In this document: piece after piece, positions 1 through 7,427 of the stretch
Layout: each line of letters begins with the position of its first letter
Numbering within the stretch: position 1 is the stretch's first letter
NCBI GenBank assembly: GCA_043800905.1
Contig: JAZDMO010000013.1
Span: 1-56,017 of the forward strand
DNA length: 56,017 nucleotides
Direction: 5' to 3'
Source: JAHITU01 sp043800905
GTDB lineage: Bacteria > Patescibacteriota > Minisyncoccia > Phycocordibacterales > UBA12079
The notes under the pieces: model-generated
Told to the model about the DNA's origin: nothing
The model's input: only the letters and a program-made list of their open reading frames with translations
Databases searched by the model: none
Program-made: the position numbers and the translations under genes

Positions 1-134
1 GTACAGATTTTAATAGAATAACAGATAATGAAATCAAAACAGTTGAAAATATACTAAACAATCGTCCAAGAAAACGTCTTGGATACAAAACACCCTTAGA
101 AGTCTTTAATGAAAGTGTTGCGGTTAAAGGTTGA
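1..134 (+). mobile_element. IS30-family transposase, C-terminal fragment
   Basis: An open frame entering from the left edge (in frame from base 3) encodes 43 residues ending at a TGA at 132-134. The tail NNRPRKRLGYKTPLEVF is the typical C-terminal end of IS30-type DDE transposases, which cut and join IS ends. Only the end of the gene is in the window, so its integrity cannot be judged. The right inverted repeat of the IS should lie just after the stop but I could not define it. Family is from motif memory; sure that it is a transposase tail. Confidence 0.8.
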
Positions 135-228
135 ATGTACCAACTGCAGTATTGACATAATCCCCTATTTATTTTAGTCTAGCAGACAGAGTTTTAGAAT
201 AACATTTTTTTGGAAGGAGATTTTGCAA

Positions 229-417
229 ATGAAAGTTGAAGAAATCGAGCTTTCCCCTGAATTTTCTCTTATGGCTATTATTGTTGAGTCAGGAGATATT
301 GTTTGTGATCATATCGAATACCATGAGATAGACAAAGATTGTGAGGATAGAAAACTTTTCCATTGTGATGAATGTGGTAGAATCATCGCTTTTGAAAGGG
401 AGGGATATCGGGGGTAG
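229..417 (+). CDS. Small CxxC protein, unknown function
   Basis: 62 residues. I chose the ATG at 229 because GGAAGGAG at 212-219 sits about 9 nt upstream; a TTG two codons earlier has worse spacing. The C-terminal half has FHCDECGR, a single CxxC knuckle that could bind metal as a dimer or be a zinc-ribbon half; the N-terminal half is acidic. A TTGACA box at 152-157 with 17 nt to TAGTCT gives it its own promoter just downstream of the IS30 fragment. Not recognised; belongs to the group of solitary Shine-Dalgarno-led genes in this window. Confidence 0.6.
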   Translation: MKVEEIELSPEFSLMAIIVESGDIVCDHIEYHEIDKDCEDRKLFHCDECGRIIAFEREGYRG

Positions 418-429
418 AAGTCCTTTATT

Positions 430-840
430 TTAAATCCCAGGGCAATTTGAGGCAGGAGTGTACCCTGCAGCCTCAGCTTCTTCTTTAGAGGAGAACCAAA
501 TTTGGTTCTCCTTTTTTATTCTTTGAGCTCCAGAACACCATGGAGCATGATATTTGGTACCATTTTTTGAGGCAACATACTTGCCTGTTGATAAGGTAGA
601 TTCCCCTGTCTTTGCGATATTTTCATTACTTAAATTAGGATTTTTTAAAGTTTGAGATATTTGGGCTGCATTATAGATATTTATAGGGAGATTATTTTTT
701 TCTTTTTGAGATAATTGACCTAAACCATAGGAAGAAAAGGCTACTAAAATTATTAAAATAGCATTAAAAATAGAGTTGTTTTCTAGAAGACTATCCCCTG
801 TTATCTTGATTTTATTTAAAATTTCCTTTATAATTCGCAT
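430..840 (-). CDS. Membrane-anchored Ada-type metal-binding domain protein
   Basis: 136 residues. Residues about 24-42 form one hydrophobic membrane segment; the rest is predicted outside. The C-terminal 50 residues (YVASKNGTKYHAPWC, later IWFSSKEEAEAAGYTPASNC) match the small zinc-binding domain of Ada: a cysteine after the YH..W motif and a second one near the end. Such anchored Ada-like domains are common in Parcubacteria and have no alkyltransferase domain, so methyl transfer is not implied. TATAAT lies about 20 nt upstream of the ATG and there is no Shine-Dalgarno. Function unknown. Confidence 0.75.
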   Translation of the reverse strand: MRIIKEILNKIKITGDSLLENNSIFNAILIILVAFSSYGLGQLSQKEKNNLPINIYNAAQISQTLKNPNLSNENIAKTGESTLSTGKYVASKNGTKYHAPWCSGAQRIKKENQIWFSSKEEAEAAGYTPASNCPGI

Positions 841-901
841 TAGTTTAAATTTTATTGATACCCATTATATCATTATCTTTTAAATTTTAAATAATACTAA
901 A

Positions 902-949
902 GTTGGTTTGCTATAGATTAACATTTATTTCTATAAACTGAAAACCAAC
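902..949 (+). promoter_or_regulatory. Stem-loop upstream of rpmA
   Basis: GTTGGTTT (902-909) pairs with AAAACCAAC (941-949), and CTATAG/CTATA inside extend the stem. It lies 20 nt upstream of the L27 start and could be a ribosomal-protein leader or simply an upstream terminator. Structure is visible; function is a guess. Confidence 0.3.
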
Positions 950-970
950 CTACTAATTTATTAAACAAAT

Positions 971-1243
971 ATGTCACATAAAAAAGCCGGAGGATCAGCA
1001 AAAAATCTTACCGATTCCAAGCCTAAATATCTTGGAACTAAATTATACGATGGACAAGTAGCCAAAGTAGGTTCCATTATTGTAAGACAAAGAGGAACTA
1101 AAATTTTAGCAGGAAAAAATGTTGCTATGGGTAAAGATCATACTCTTTTTTCAATTAAATCAGGAAAAGTTAAATTTAGCGAAATTAGAAAAGGTAAGTT
1201 TGATGGCTCAACCAAAAGAATAAAAGTAGCGAATATAGAATAA
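971..1243 (+). CDS. rpmA: 50S ribosomal protein L27
   Basis: 90 residues. The N-terminus MSHKKAGGSAKNLTDSKPKY is the L27 signature; this tail reaches the peptidyl-transferase centre. There is no Firmicutes-type N-terminal extension, so no Prp-type cleavage is needed. The usual rplU-rpmA pairing is broken: L21 is 9 kb away on the other strand. No Shine-Dalgarno. A strong terminator follows 8 nt after the stop, so the gene is monocistronic. Confidence 0.97.
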   Translation: MSHKKAGGSAKNLTDSKPKYLGTKLYDGQVAKVGSIIVRQRGTKILAGKNVAMGKDHTLFSIKSGKVKFSEIRKGKFDGSTKRIKVANIE

Positions 1244-1250
1244 AATAAAA

Positions 1251-1290
1251 AGAGCGACGGACTAATGTCCGTCGCTCTTTTTATTTTATT
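1251..1290 (+). terminator. Rho-independent terminator of rpmA
   Basis: AGAGCGACGGA pairs with TCCGTCGCTCT around CTAATG, followed by TTTTTATTTTATT. Eleven-base-pair perfect stem. Confidence 0.9.
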
Positions 1291-1627
1291 ATCTCTCCTT
1301 TAGGAGCAAAACCCTCACCTTTAGGCGATTGTTTAAACATTTGTTGTTAGATGACTTCGTCATATAAGTTTAAATAGGTATAGTTAACGTACACCGATGA
1401 AGCGAAGTTTTCTTGAGCGAAGCGAAAGAAAATTTGGGAGAGGTTTTCGATAGGAGACCGAACCGCTTATCGCGTTGTTATCGGATGTGGTAAAAAAATG
1501 AAATCGTATTTGACTTATTAGTTTAATATTGTAATATATACTAAACGTTATTTATAGTATCATAGTAGCATATCAATAAAGATTTCATAAATTATTTTGG
1601 AAATTTAAAACGTGAAAGGAGGGAGCC

Positions 1628-1978
1628 GTGGAATTAAAGTTTGAACTAATTAGGTGGGTGAGAAAGAATGGGATATGTCGTTATCGGGAAGCAATCGGTT
1701 TTCAGGTAACGCCAGTTTCGAACGACCAGGCAACGAGAAATTATTGCAAAGCATTGTTTGATAAATGTATGAGCGGTCATTTCCCGTTTAAAGTGGAAGA
1801 AACTCAAATCGTTTTTCATCTACCCGGACTTGGTGAGGTACGTGTTCCATGCATTCCGCCGGACACGGAAGAAATGATTCATAACATCAAAAAATGGAAA
1901 TCATGGCTTGGTTACATTGATCATCCCCGAAACAACCCTGAAAACGGTTTTAAGTACGAGGTAATGACGTGCTTTTAA
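1628..1978 (+). CDS. Orphan cassette protein, unknown function
   Basis: 116 residues, GTG start chosen because GGAGGG stands directly upstream. TTGACT, 16 nt, TAATAT near 1509-1536 gives a promoter and a strong terminator follows, so it is a self-contained unit. No domain recognised; the protein is soluble, rich in Trp and His, with five cysteines (at about 17, 42, 48, 75 and 115). Codons look more GC-rich than those of neighbours (for example the stretch around 1700-1870), which together with the flanking inverted repeats suggests transfer. Confidence 0.6.
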   Translation: MELKFELIRWVRKNGICRYREAIGFQVTPVSNDQATRNYCKALFDKCMSGHFPFKVEETQIVFHLPGLGEVRVPCIPPDTEEMIHNIKKWKSWLGYIDHPRNNPENGFKYEVMTCF

Positions 1979-1997
1979 TGCACATTGGAATTAATCT

Positions 1998-2036
1998 GGC
2001 CTTGGCGCAACAGTATGCCGAGGCCTTTTTTATTTT
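1998..2036 (+). terminator. Terminator of the cassette gene
   Basis: GGCCTTGGC pairs with GCCGAGGCC around GCAACAGTAT, then TTTTTTATTTT. It lies inside the inner inverted repeat. Confidence 0.85.
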
Positions 2037-2118
2037 AAAATTTCCAAAATAATTTGTTTTCTGGTAAGAAAACATTTTTTACTATTTCCGATAACTGTAC
2101 CTATTTAAACTTATACTC

Positions 2119-2169
2119 CTCGCAATGACGAACCTTCGGTTCGTCATTGCGAGCCTGCCTGCCGGCAGG
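2119..2169. repeat. CGTCATTGCGAG palindrome plus CCTGCC/GGCAGG palindrome
   Basis: 2119-2153 is a perfect palindrome of CTCGCAATGACGAACC with a TTCG loop; 2154-2169 is the CCTGCCTGCCGGCAGG motif. Both kinds recur through the window. Confidence 0.8.
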
Positions 2170-2201
2170 TCTAGAAATAAATAATTACAGCTTTTAAGCT
2201 G

Positions 2202-2236
2202 AACCAAAACTACCGCCTTTCAGGCGGTAGTGGTTT
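2202..2236 (-). terminator. Strong hairpin downstream of rplI
   Basis: ACTACCGCC pairs with GGCGGTAGT around TTTCA. It is the first strong hairpin downstream of the L9 gene on the minus strand; the following T-run is weak, so terminator function is probable only. The rest of 1979-2352 holds repeats and no gene. Confidence 0.45.
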
Positions 2237-2352
2237 ATTCTAGTATTAAGTTTGTCTGTTGGCAGGTATTATGTAGTATGTACTATGTATAAAAAATTTA
2301 CGAAGTGAATTTTTCCCTTAATACGTAATACTTGATACATAATACACCGTTC

Positions 2353-2796
2353 TTACTCCGCTTTAACAATTAGTTTAATCATTTCTTTTTTCTCTCCAAC
2401 CTTAATTTCTACTTCATGCTCCCCTATTTCTTTGATTGGAGTTTTTAAATCAAATAATTCTGGATCAATTTTAATTCCATTTTTTTCTGAAATAGCTTGA
2501 GTAATTTCTTCAGCCCCAATTCCTGCGAATAAAGTTCCTTCTTCATTAGCCTTGGCTGTAATTTCTAAAGGAGTTTCATTAATTTTTGCAATTGATTCTA
2601 TAATAGCGCTATTTTCTAATTGAATTTTTTCTTGGTGTTTTTCCTTTAGTAAAGCAATTTCTTTTTCAGTTTGTATTGTTGCCATCTTAGCTTTTTTTTG
2701 AGGTAATAAAAAATTCAAAGCATATCCGTTAGATACGTTTTTAATTTCAAATTTTTTTCCTATTTTAGCAATGTCTTGTAGTAATATTACTTTCAT
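2353..2796 (-). CDS. rplI: 50S ribosomal protein L9
   Basis: 147 residues, full length. N-terminal MKVILLQDIAKIGKKFEIKN and the following GYALNFLLPQKKA are the L9 rRNA-binding domain signature; a long charged helix (about 40-75) leads to the C-terminal domain ending HEVEIKVGEKKEMIKLIV. Binds 23S rRNA domain V at the L1 stalk base. L9 is reported missing from some CPR groups, so its presence is informative. No Shine-Dalgarno. Just upstream, AGAAAAATAT at the start region is repeated inverted at 2820-2830, making a hairpin over the start site. Confidence 0.96.
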   Translation of the reverse strand: MKVILLQDIAKIGKKFEIKNVSNGYALNFLLPQKKAKMATIQTEKEIALLKEKHQEKIQLENSAIIESIAKINETPLEITAKANEEGTLFAGIGAEEITQAISEKNGIKIDPELFDLKTPIKEIGEHEVEIKVGEKKEMIKLIVKAE

Positions 2797-3053
2797 ATTT
2801 TTCTTGTGAGTGAAGCGAATTAGAAAAATATGACCCTGTTAAATTCAAATTTCGAAGAAATTTGAAACATTTTATTTTTTAATAAAAATTAAATGTTATT
2901 TAACTGGGGTAAATTTAATTCACCTTCTCTTTCTATTATTAATTTCCCTATAACTTTATTACAAAAATAACTTTTTTGCAACCAAAATGCTACTCCCCTT
3001 TCTAAACGGTCGTTTAAAAAAGGGAGTAATGAGGATAATTAAAAAAAATATTA
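2797..3053. other. Intergenic stretch with hairpins, no gene seen
   Basis: Holds an inverted copy of the rplI start region (2796-2830), a palindrome TTCAAATTTC/GAAATTTGAA capped by GAA at 2847-2870, and the palindrome at 2991-3028. No open frame with initiation signals. Confidence 0.5.
2991..3028. repeat. Palindrome with AAACGGTCGTTT core
   Basis: TACTCCCCTTT and AAAGGGAGTA arms around TCTAAACGGTCGTTTAAA. The apical core recurs (as ACGACCGTT) in palindromes at 18322-18363 and 29570-29605. Confidence 0.6.
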
Positions 3054-3092
3054 ATAAAAAAACCACCTCCGCCAGCTGGCGGAGGCGGACTA
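3054..3092 (-). terminator. Terminator of the ctpA-like gene
   Basis: On the minus strand CCTCCGCCAGCTGGCGGAGG (3067-3086) is a perfect palindrome followed by TGGTTTTTTT. It also belongs to the GC-rich palindrome family. Confidence 0.75.
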
Positions 3093-3106
3093 AAAACCTA
3101 GAATAT

Positions 3107-4333
3107 TTACATGTCCTGTAAAATCTCAATCGCTTTTTCTAATTGCGGGTCTTGGCCGTTTTTTGTATTTTCAGGAGTAAGTTCAACTTCATAATCAGGA
3201 GTTAAACCATTTTCTGAAATTGAATTACCTAAAGGGGTTAACCAGCGTGCAACGGTTATCTTTAAAGAAGTTTCTGGAGTGATTTTAACCAATTCTTGAA
3301 CAGAACCTTTTCCAAAACTGGTTGTTCCGACTAAAATAGCTTTTCCATATTCGTTCAAAGCGCCAGCTAAAATTTCAGAAGCAGAAGCTGAACCCCCGTT
3401 TATTAATATAGCTAGTTTTAAATTTTCATTGAAAATATCATAACCACGGCTAGCATGAATATTGTTGGCTTTTTTCCCACCGAAATCTTCCGTAACAACC
3501 ACCTTACCCATAGGTAAGAACCAGCTAGCGATATCGTTGGCTGCTTCTAAATAACCACCGGGGTTTCCCCTGAGATCAATTATAAGTTTATCGGTATTGC
3601 TTTCAATAAATTCTCTCAAAGCTTCTCTAAATAAATTTGGTGACGGAGCGGTAAAACTATAAAGATGAATAATAAAAACCCCATTTTTAATTTCTGTTTT
3701 AAGAGTTGGAATATTAATAATATCTCGGGTAATCGTAATTTCTAAATTTTCTTTCTCCCCTTCTCTTTCAATCAGTAAAACTACATTAGTTCCTCTTTTT
3801 CCTCTAATCAATTGAACCGCTTCAGTGGTGTCCATATTTAAAGCAGAAACACCATCGATTTTCAAAATTTTATCTTGAGGTTTAATTCCAGCTTTTTCAG
3901 CAGGCGTATCTTTAAGAGGAGCAACTACAATTAAATTATTGTCTTTAATTCCTATTTCCATTCCGACCCCTTCAAAATTTCCAGCAATATCACTTTCAAA
4001 AATAGCAGATTCAGAAGGCGGCATGAAAACCGTGTAAGGATCTTTATAGGAACTAGCTAAACCTTGGATTGCTCCCCAGACTTTTGCTTGATTGTCGATT
4101 TTTTCTTCTTCTCCGTGAGCAACAAATTTTTCATCTAGTATTTGCCAAGATTTCCAGAATGTTCCAAAATCCACATCTTTAACTAAAAGGTTATCTTTAT
4201 TAATAATGTTATTTAAAGCGATTTGGTTTTTCTGATAGTTTGTTCCTAAATAAAAAGAAATTCCCGTAAGCCCTACTAAGGCTAAGGCAATAGAAATATT
4301 TTTAAAATTAATTTTTTTAATTTTTATCATCAT
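3107..4333 (-). CDS. ctpA: C-terminal processing peptidase (S41 family, CtpA/Prc type)
   Basis: 408 residues. An N-terminal membrane anchor (about 13-30) puts the protease outside. A PDZ domain covers about 115-200 (GVGMEIGIKDNNLIVVAPL, then GIKPQDKILKIDG). The S41 core has GGSASASEILAGAL with the catalytic serine at about S317 and GKGSVQE with the lysine at K342, spaced 25 residues as in Prc. It trims or degrades envelope proteins. No Shine-Dalgarno; TATAAT lies about 22 nt upstream of the ATG, with a short leader. Monocistronic with its own terminator. Gene symbol is by family. Confidence 0.93.
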   Translation of the reverse strand: MMIKIKKINFKNISIALALVGLTGISFYLGTNYQKNQIALNNIINKDNLLVKDVDFGTFWKSWQILDEKFVAHGEEEKIDNQAKVWGAIQGLASSYKDPYTVFMPPSESAIFESDIAGNFEGVGMEIGIKDNNLIVVAPLKDTPAEKAGIKPQDKILKIDGVSALNMDTTEAVQLIRGKRGTNVVLLIEREGEKENLEITITRDIINIPTLKTEIKNGVFIIHLYSFTAPSPNLFREALREFIESNTDKLIIDLRGNPGGYLEAANDIASWFLPMGKVVVTEDFGGKKANNIHASRGYDIFNENLKLAILINGGSASASEILAGALNEYGKAILVGTTSFGKGSVQELVKITPETSLKITVARWLTPLGNSISENGLTPDYEVELTPENTKNGQDPQLEKAIEILQDM

Positions 4334-4465
4334 TAAATTATCTCAAAAAAAGATGATTATATCAAATATAAATGTTATTAGTTAAATGTGCTTTTATTCT
4401 ATCTTTGGAATGTGTTATTATAAAAAGATAAAAATTTATAATTGTAATTGTAAACATTATTTCTT

Positions 4466-5392
4466 ATGTTAAAAAAATATACTTCTGGTAATATCACTTG
4501 GATTGATTTATTAAAGCCCACTCGTGAAGAAGTGCGTAATTTGATGATTCAATATAAACTTCACCCTTTGGTGGCCGAAGAACTACTTTTGCCTACTTTT
4601 AAACCTAAGGTAGATTTGCATAAAGATTTTATTTATCTTATTTTACACTTCCCTACTTTCAAAAGAAAAACGGACGGTGTTAATGAATGCATCAATCGAG
4701 AAGTTGATTTTATCATAGGCAAAGAATTTATAATTACTTCTCGTTATGATTCAGTAAGCCCTTTAGAACAATTTTCTAAAATTTTTGAAGTAGAAACTAT
4801 TTTAAATGCTGAGGGAAAGAGTGCTGATCATGCGGGTTATCTCTTTTATAGTTTGGCTCATAAATTATATGAATCTTTAGGGAATGAATTGGATTATATT
4901 GAAGATTTGCAAGAAAGAATAGAAGCTCAAATTTTTCAAGGTAAAGAAAAACAAATGGTGCGAGAAATTTCTTTAGTGGGTCATAATTTGCTTGATTTTA
5001 AACAATCTACAGGTCACCATAGAGAAGTTTTGGAATCTTTAGAGGTGGCAGGAGAAGATTTTTTTGGAAAAGATTTTGTCTATTATTTAAGAAATATTAA
5101 TGATAAATCTCGAAGAATTTCTCATGGAGTTAAGACTAGTCAAGAAAACTTAAAGGAATTAAGAGAAACCAATGATTCTCTTTTGACGACTAAACAAAAT
5201 GAATCTATGAAAATTTTTACTATTTTAGCTTTTGTCACCTTTCCTCTTTCATTGCTAGCATCTCTTTTTGGAATGAATACAATTCATACCCCAGTAGTGG
5301 GTTGGAACCAAGATTTTTGGTGGATTATTGCTGGAATGATATTATCAACCACTGTAATGTTTAGTTTTTTTAAATACAAAAAATGGTTTTAA
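4466..5392 (+). CDS. corA: CorA-type magnesium transporter
   Basis: 308 residues, usual length. A long N-terminal cytoplasmic funnel is followed by two C-terminal membrane helices (about 248-268 and 282-302) with the GMN selectivity motif at 269-271 between them, then a basic tail FFKYKKWF. Pentameric inner-membrane Mg2+ channel. The last codons overlap cysS by 10 nt (the shared ATGGTTTTAA), so both are translated from one mRNA. Confidence 0.94.
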   Translation: MLKKYTSGNITWIDLLKPTREEVRNLMIQYKLHPLVAEELLLPTFKPKVDLHKDFIYLILHFPTFKRKTDGVNECINREVDFIIGKEFIITSRYDSVSPLEQFSKIFEVETILNAEGKSADHAGYLFYSLAHKLYESLGNELDYIEDLQERIEAQIFQGKEKQMVREISLVGHNLLDFKQSTGHHREVLESLEVAGEDFFGKDFVYYLRNINDKSRRISHGVKTSQENLKELRETNDSLLTTKQNESMKIFTILAFVTFPLSLLASLFGMNTIHTPVVGWNQDFWWIIAGMILSTTVMFSFFKYKKWF

Positions 5393-6801
5393 AAATATAC
5401 AATACATTAGGACGAGAAAAACAAGAATTCAAACCGCTTAAGGATGGGCAGGTTTCTTTTTATTATTGTGGGCCGACTGTTTACAAAGAACAACATATTG
5501 GAAATTTAAGAGGAAATTTAATGGCTGACTTGATTCGTCGTTCGTTAGGTTACCTTGGTTATGAAGTAAATTTTGTTTCTAATTATACTGATGTGGGACA
5601 TTTGACTTCTGATGCCGATGGAGGAGAAGACAAAGTAAGTAAGCAGGCTAAATTAGAACAAAAAACTCCTGAAGAAATCATAAGTAAGGCAATAGAAATC
5701 TATGAACAAGATTCGACTGAATTAAACATTCTTCCTCCAACTTTGCGTTGTCGGGCAACTGATTATATTTCAGAAATGATTGATATGATTCGGGTTTTGA
5801 CGGATAAGGGGTTTACCTACAAAACAGATTTAGCTATCTATTTTGATATTTCTAAGGCGAATAATTATACCCAATTGTCAGGTCAAAATTTAGATGAATT
5901 AAGATCAGGTGCTGGAACCGGAGATATTGAAGATCCTAACAAAAAGAATCCGAGTGATTTTGCTGTTTGGTTTTTTAAGGTAGGAGAACACGAAAATACT
6001 TTGCAAACATGGGATTCACCTTGGGGTGAAGGTTTCCCTGGGTGGCATATAGAATGTTCAGCAATGGCGAAGAAAAACTTAGGAGATACTATTGATATTC
6101 ATATGGGAGGAATTGAACATGTCCCAACTCATCACACGAATGAAATTGCTCAAAGTGAATCAGCTAATGAGGTTAAATTTACAAACTATTGGATGCACAA
6201 CGAGCATCTTGGAATGGACGGAACTAAGATGAGTAAATCCTTAGGAAATGTTGTTTTAGTTAAAGATGTTAAAGAAAAAGGCTTCAATCCTTTAGCTTTG
6301 AGATACTTTTTTTTACAAGCGCATTATCGATCAAAACAAAATTTTACTTGGGAAGCCTTAGAATCTGCTCAAAAAGGATATAAGAATTTACTTAATTCCC
6401 TATCTAGCTTGGGTGAAAATGTTGGAAAAATTTCAGAAGATTTTAAGACTCAATTGAAAGAAAGATTAGGTGACGATTTTAATATCCCCCAAGCTTTAGC
6501 TTTAGTGTCAGAAGTTTTAAAATCAGATTTATCTAATGAGGATAAATTAGCCACGATTTTAGATTTTGATAAAGTTCTAGGATTAGATTTGAAAAAGAAT
6601 TCATTGTCTCTGCAAGGCACGAAGCAGTTCAGTCTAAACATCGAAGAATTACCTCAAGAAATTCAAGATTTAATTTCACAAAGAAATCAAGCACGAGAAA
6701 ATAAAGATTGGGCTGAGTCTGATAGGTTAAGAGATGAAATAGAAGAGAAAGGTTACGAAATAAAAGATACAAACGAAGGAATTAGGGTTATTAAAAAATA
6801 A
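5383..6801 (+). CDS. cysS: Cysteinyl-tRNA synthetase
   Basis: 472 residues. Charges tRNA-Cys. Visible motifs: zinc-site Cys29 (YYCGPTVY), the HIGH-type HIGN at 38-41, zinc-site Cys225 (HIECSAM), the HHTNE segment near 250-254, and KMSKS at 282-286, with a DALR-type C-terminal domain. The start overlaps the end of corA. Oddity: bases 6600-6634 resemble the interspersed CGTCATTGCGAGGCACGAAGCAATCC repeat and encode about residues 406-417 (NSLSLQGTKQFS), as if a repeat had been absorbed in frame between the DALR domain and the C-terminal helix. Confidence 0.97.
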   Translation: MVLKIYNTLGREKQEFKPLKDGQVSFYYCGPTVYKEQHIGNLRGNLMADLIRRSLGYLGYEVNFVSNYTDVGHLTSDADGGEDKVSKQAKLEQKTPEEIISKAIEIYEQDSTELNILPPTLRCRATDYISEMIDMIRVLTDKGFTYKTDLAIYFDISKANNYTQLSGQNLDELRSGAGTGDIEDPNKKNPSDFAVWFFKVGEHENTLQTWDSPWGEGFPGWHIECSAMAKKNLGDTIDIHMGGIEHVPTHHTNEIAQSESANEVKFTNYWMHNEHLGMDGTKMSKSLGNVVLVKDVKEKGFNPLALRYFFLQAHYRSKQNFTWEALESAQKGYKNLLNSLSSLGENVGKISEDFKTQLKERLGDDFNIPQALALVSEVLKSDLSNEDKLATILDFDKVLGLDLKKNSLSLQGTKQFSLNIEELPQEIQDLISQRNQARENKDWAESDRLRDEIEEKGYEIKDTNEGIRVIKK

Positions 6802-6859
6802 CCTTAATTCTTTCGAATTATAAATTCTAGATTGTAAGTTTTAAATTAAATTAATAATA

Positions 6860-6889
6860 GGCGACCGCAGAGTGGTCGCCTTTTTTATT
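6860..6889 (+). terminator. Terminator of corA-cysS
   Basis: GGCGACC pairs with GGTCGCC around GCAGAGT, then TTTTTTATT. Confidence 0.9.
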
Positions 6890-6895
6890 GTAAGA

Positions 6896-7092
6896 AAATA
6901 AAAGATCGCCGAAGGGAAAATAAAGTTCCCCCCGGCGATCGACCATTTCAAGTTAGAAACTTGAGTAGTATGGCCTGAGATTCTTTAGGACTAAGAAAGA
7001 GTCTCCGCAGGATTAACGAAATCAAAACTTCTTCGTTGTCGTGGTGTAAATAACGACTAGCCCATAGATCTAAAACATGATCAACCTACGTA
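6896..7092 (-). ncRNA. Structured non-coding RNA, copy B
   Basis: Minus-strand unit with promoter TTGACT (7122-7127), 17-nt spacer, TATATA (7099-7104), predicted start near 7092 and terminator GATCGCC...GGCGATC (6904-6940) followed by TTTTATTTT. Inside: closing stem ATGGGCT/AGGCCAT (7059-7065 with 6970-6976, one mismatch), GTCGT/ACGAC stem (7053-7057 with 7038-7042), then AACGAA/TTCGTT, then further hairpins. No open frame with a start. It shares order and motifs with copy A just upstream. I do not recognise the family. Confidence 0.65.
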
Positions 7093-7127
7093 TTTAAATA
7101 TATACCTTTTTTAGAATAAATAGTCAA

Positions 7128-7306
7128 TAAAAAACCCCTGCCATAATAAACAGCAGGGGGTGGGGTTTACAGGGTCAAGATTAAATCCCCCGAAAAATTA
7201 GCGAGATAAACCCGCTGTCGTAGTGGGGCAAAACCCCGACGGAATAAAATTCCGACAAACGACTGACCCAGAGATTTTCTGCAAATGCAGATAATCCACT
7301 TTCGTA
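7128..7306 (-). ncRNA. Structured non-coding RNA, copy A
   Basis: Promoter TTGACT (7336-7341), 17-nt spacer, TAGTAT (7313-7318); start near 7306; terminator CCCCTGC...GCAGGGG with TTTTTTATT. Closing stem GGGTCA/TGACCC (7264-7269 with 7172-7177); inside it GTCGT/ACGAC (7259-7263 with 7217-7221) carrying hairpins CGGAAT/ATTCCG and GGGG/CCCC, then AGCG/CGCT followed by AAT. Sequence ATCTCTGGG..AGTCGTT, CACTACGACAGCG and CGCTAAT corresponds to ATCTATGGG..AGTCGTT, CACCACGACAACG and CGTTAAT in copy B. Confidence 0.65.
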
Positions 7307-7415
7307 TTTTTTATACTAACAACTTTAACACAAAAAGTCAATTAATTAACTTAAATCAAGAATTAGTCCACACTCTATCCCCTGTTAGAAATAATTTACA
7401 AATTTCTATTTATGT

Positions 7416-7421
7416 TAAAAT
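7416..7421 (+). promoter_or_regulatory. -10 box of dnaB, leaderless spacing
   Basis: TAAAAT at 7416-7421, six nt before the ATG at 7428. The start of transcription would fall on or next to the start codon. Confidence 0.5.
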
Positions 7422-7427
7422 AATCCT

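Larger units (their letters stand above)
1363..2115. repeat. Nested inverted repeats bounding a gene cassette
   Basis: Three nested inverted pairs surround the orphan gene at 1628-1978. Outer: 1363-1380 and 2098-2115 are exact 18-nt inverted copies. Middle: 1477-1500 (GTTATCGG then GGTAAAAAAATG) matches the reverse complement of 2073-2095 with few changes. Inner: 1591-1610 matches 2033-2053 inverted with one extra base. On the right the outer and middle repeats are adjacent; on the left they are separated by about 95 bp holding a hairpin with a GAGCGAAGCGA loop. The layout suggests a small mobile or once-mobile cassette; no transposase is inside. Confidence 0.6.

Noticed and set aside
6896..7306. 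Riboswitch or hammerhead ribozyme for the two ncRNAs
   Set aside because: No downstream gene within the transcript and no CUGAUGA/GAAA core.
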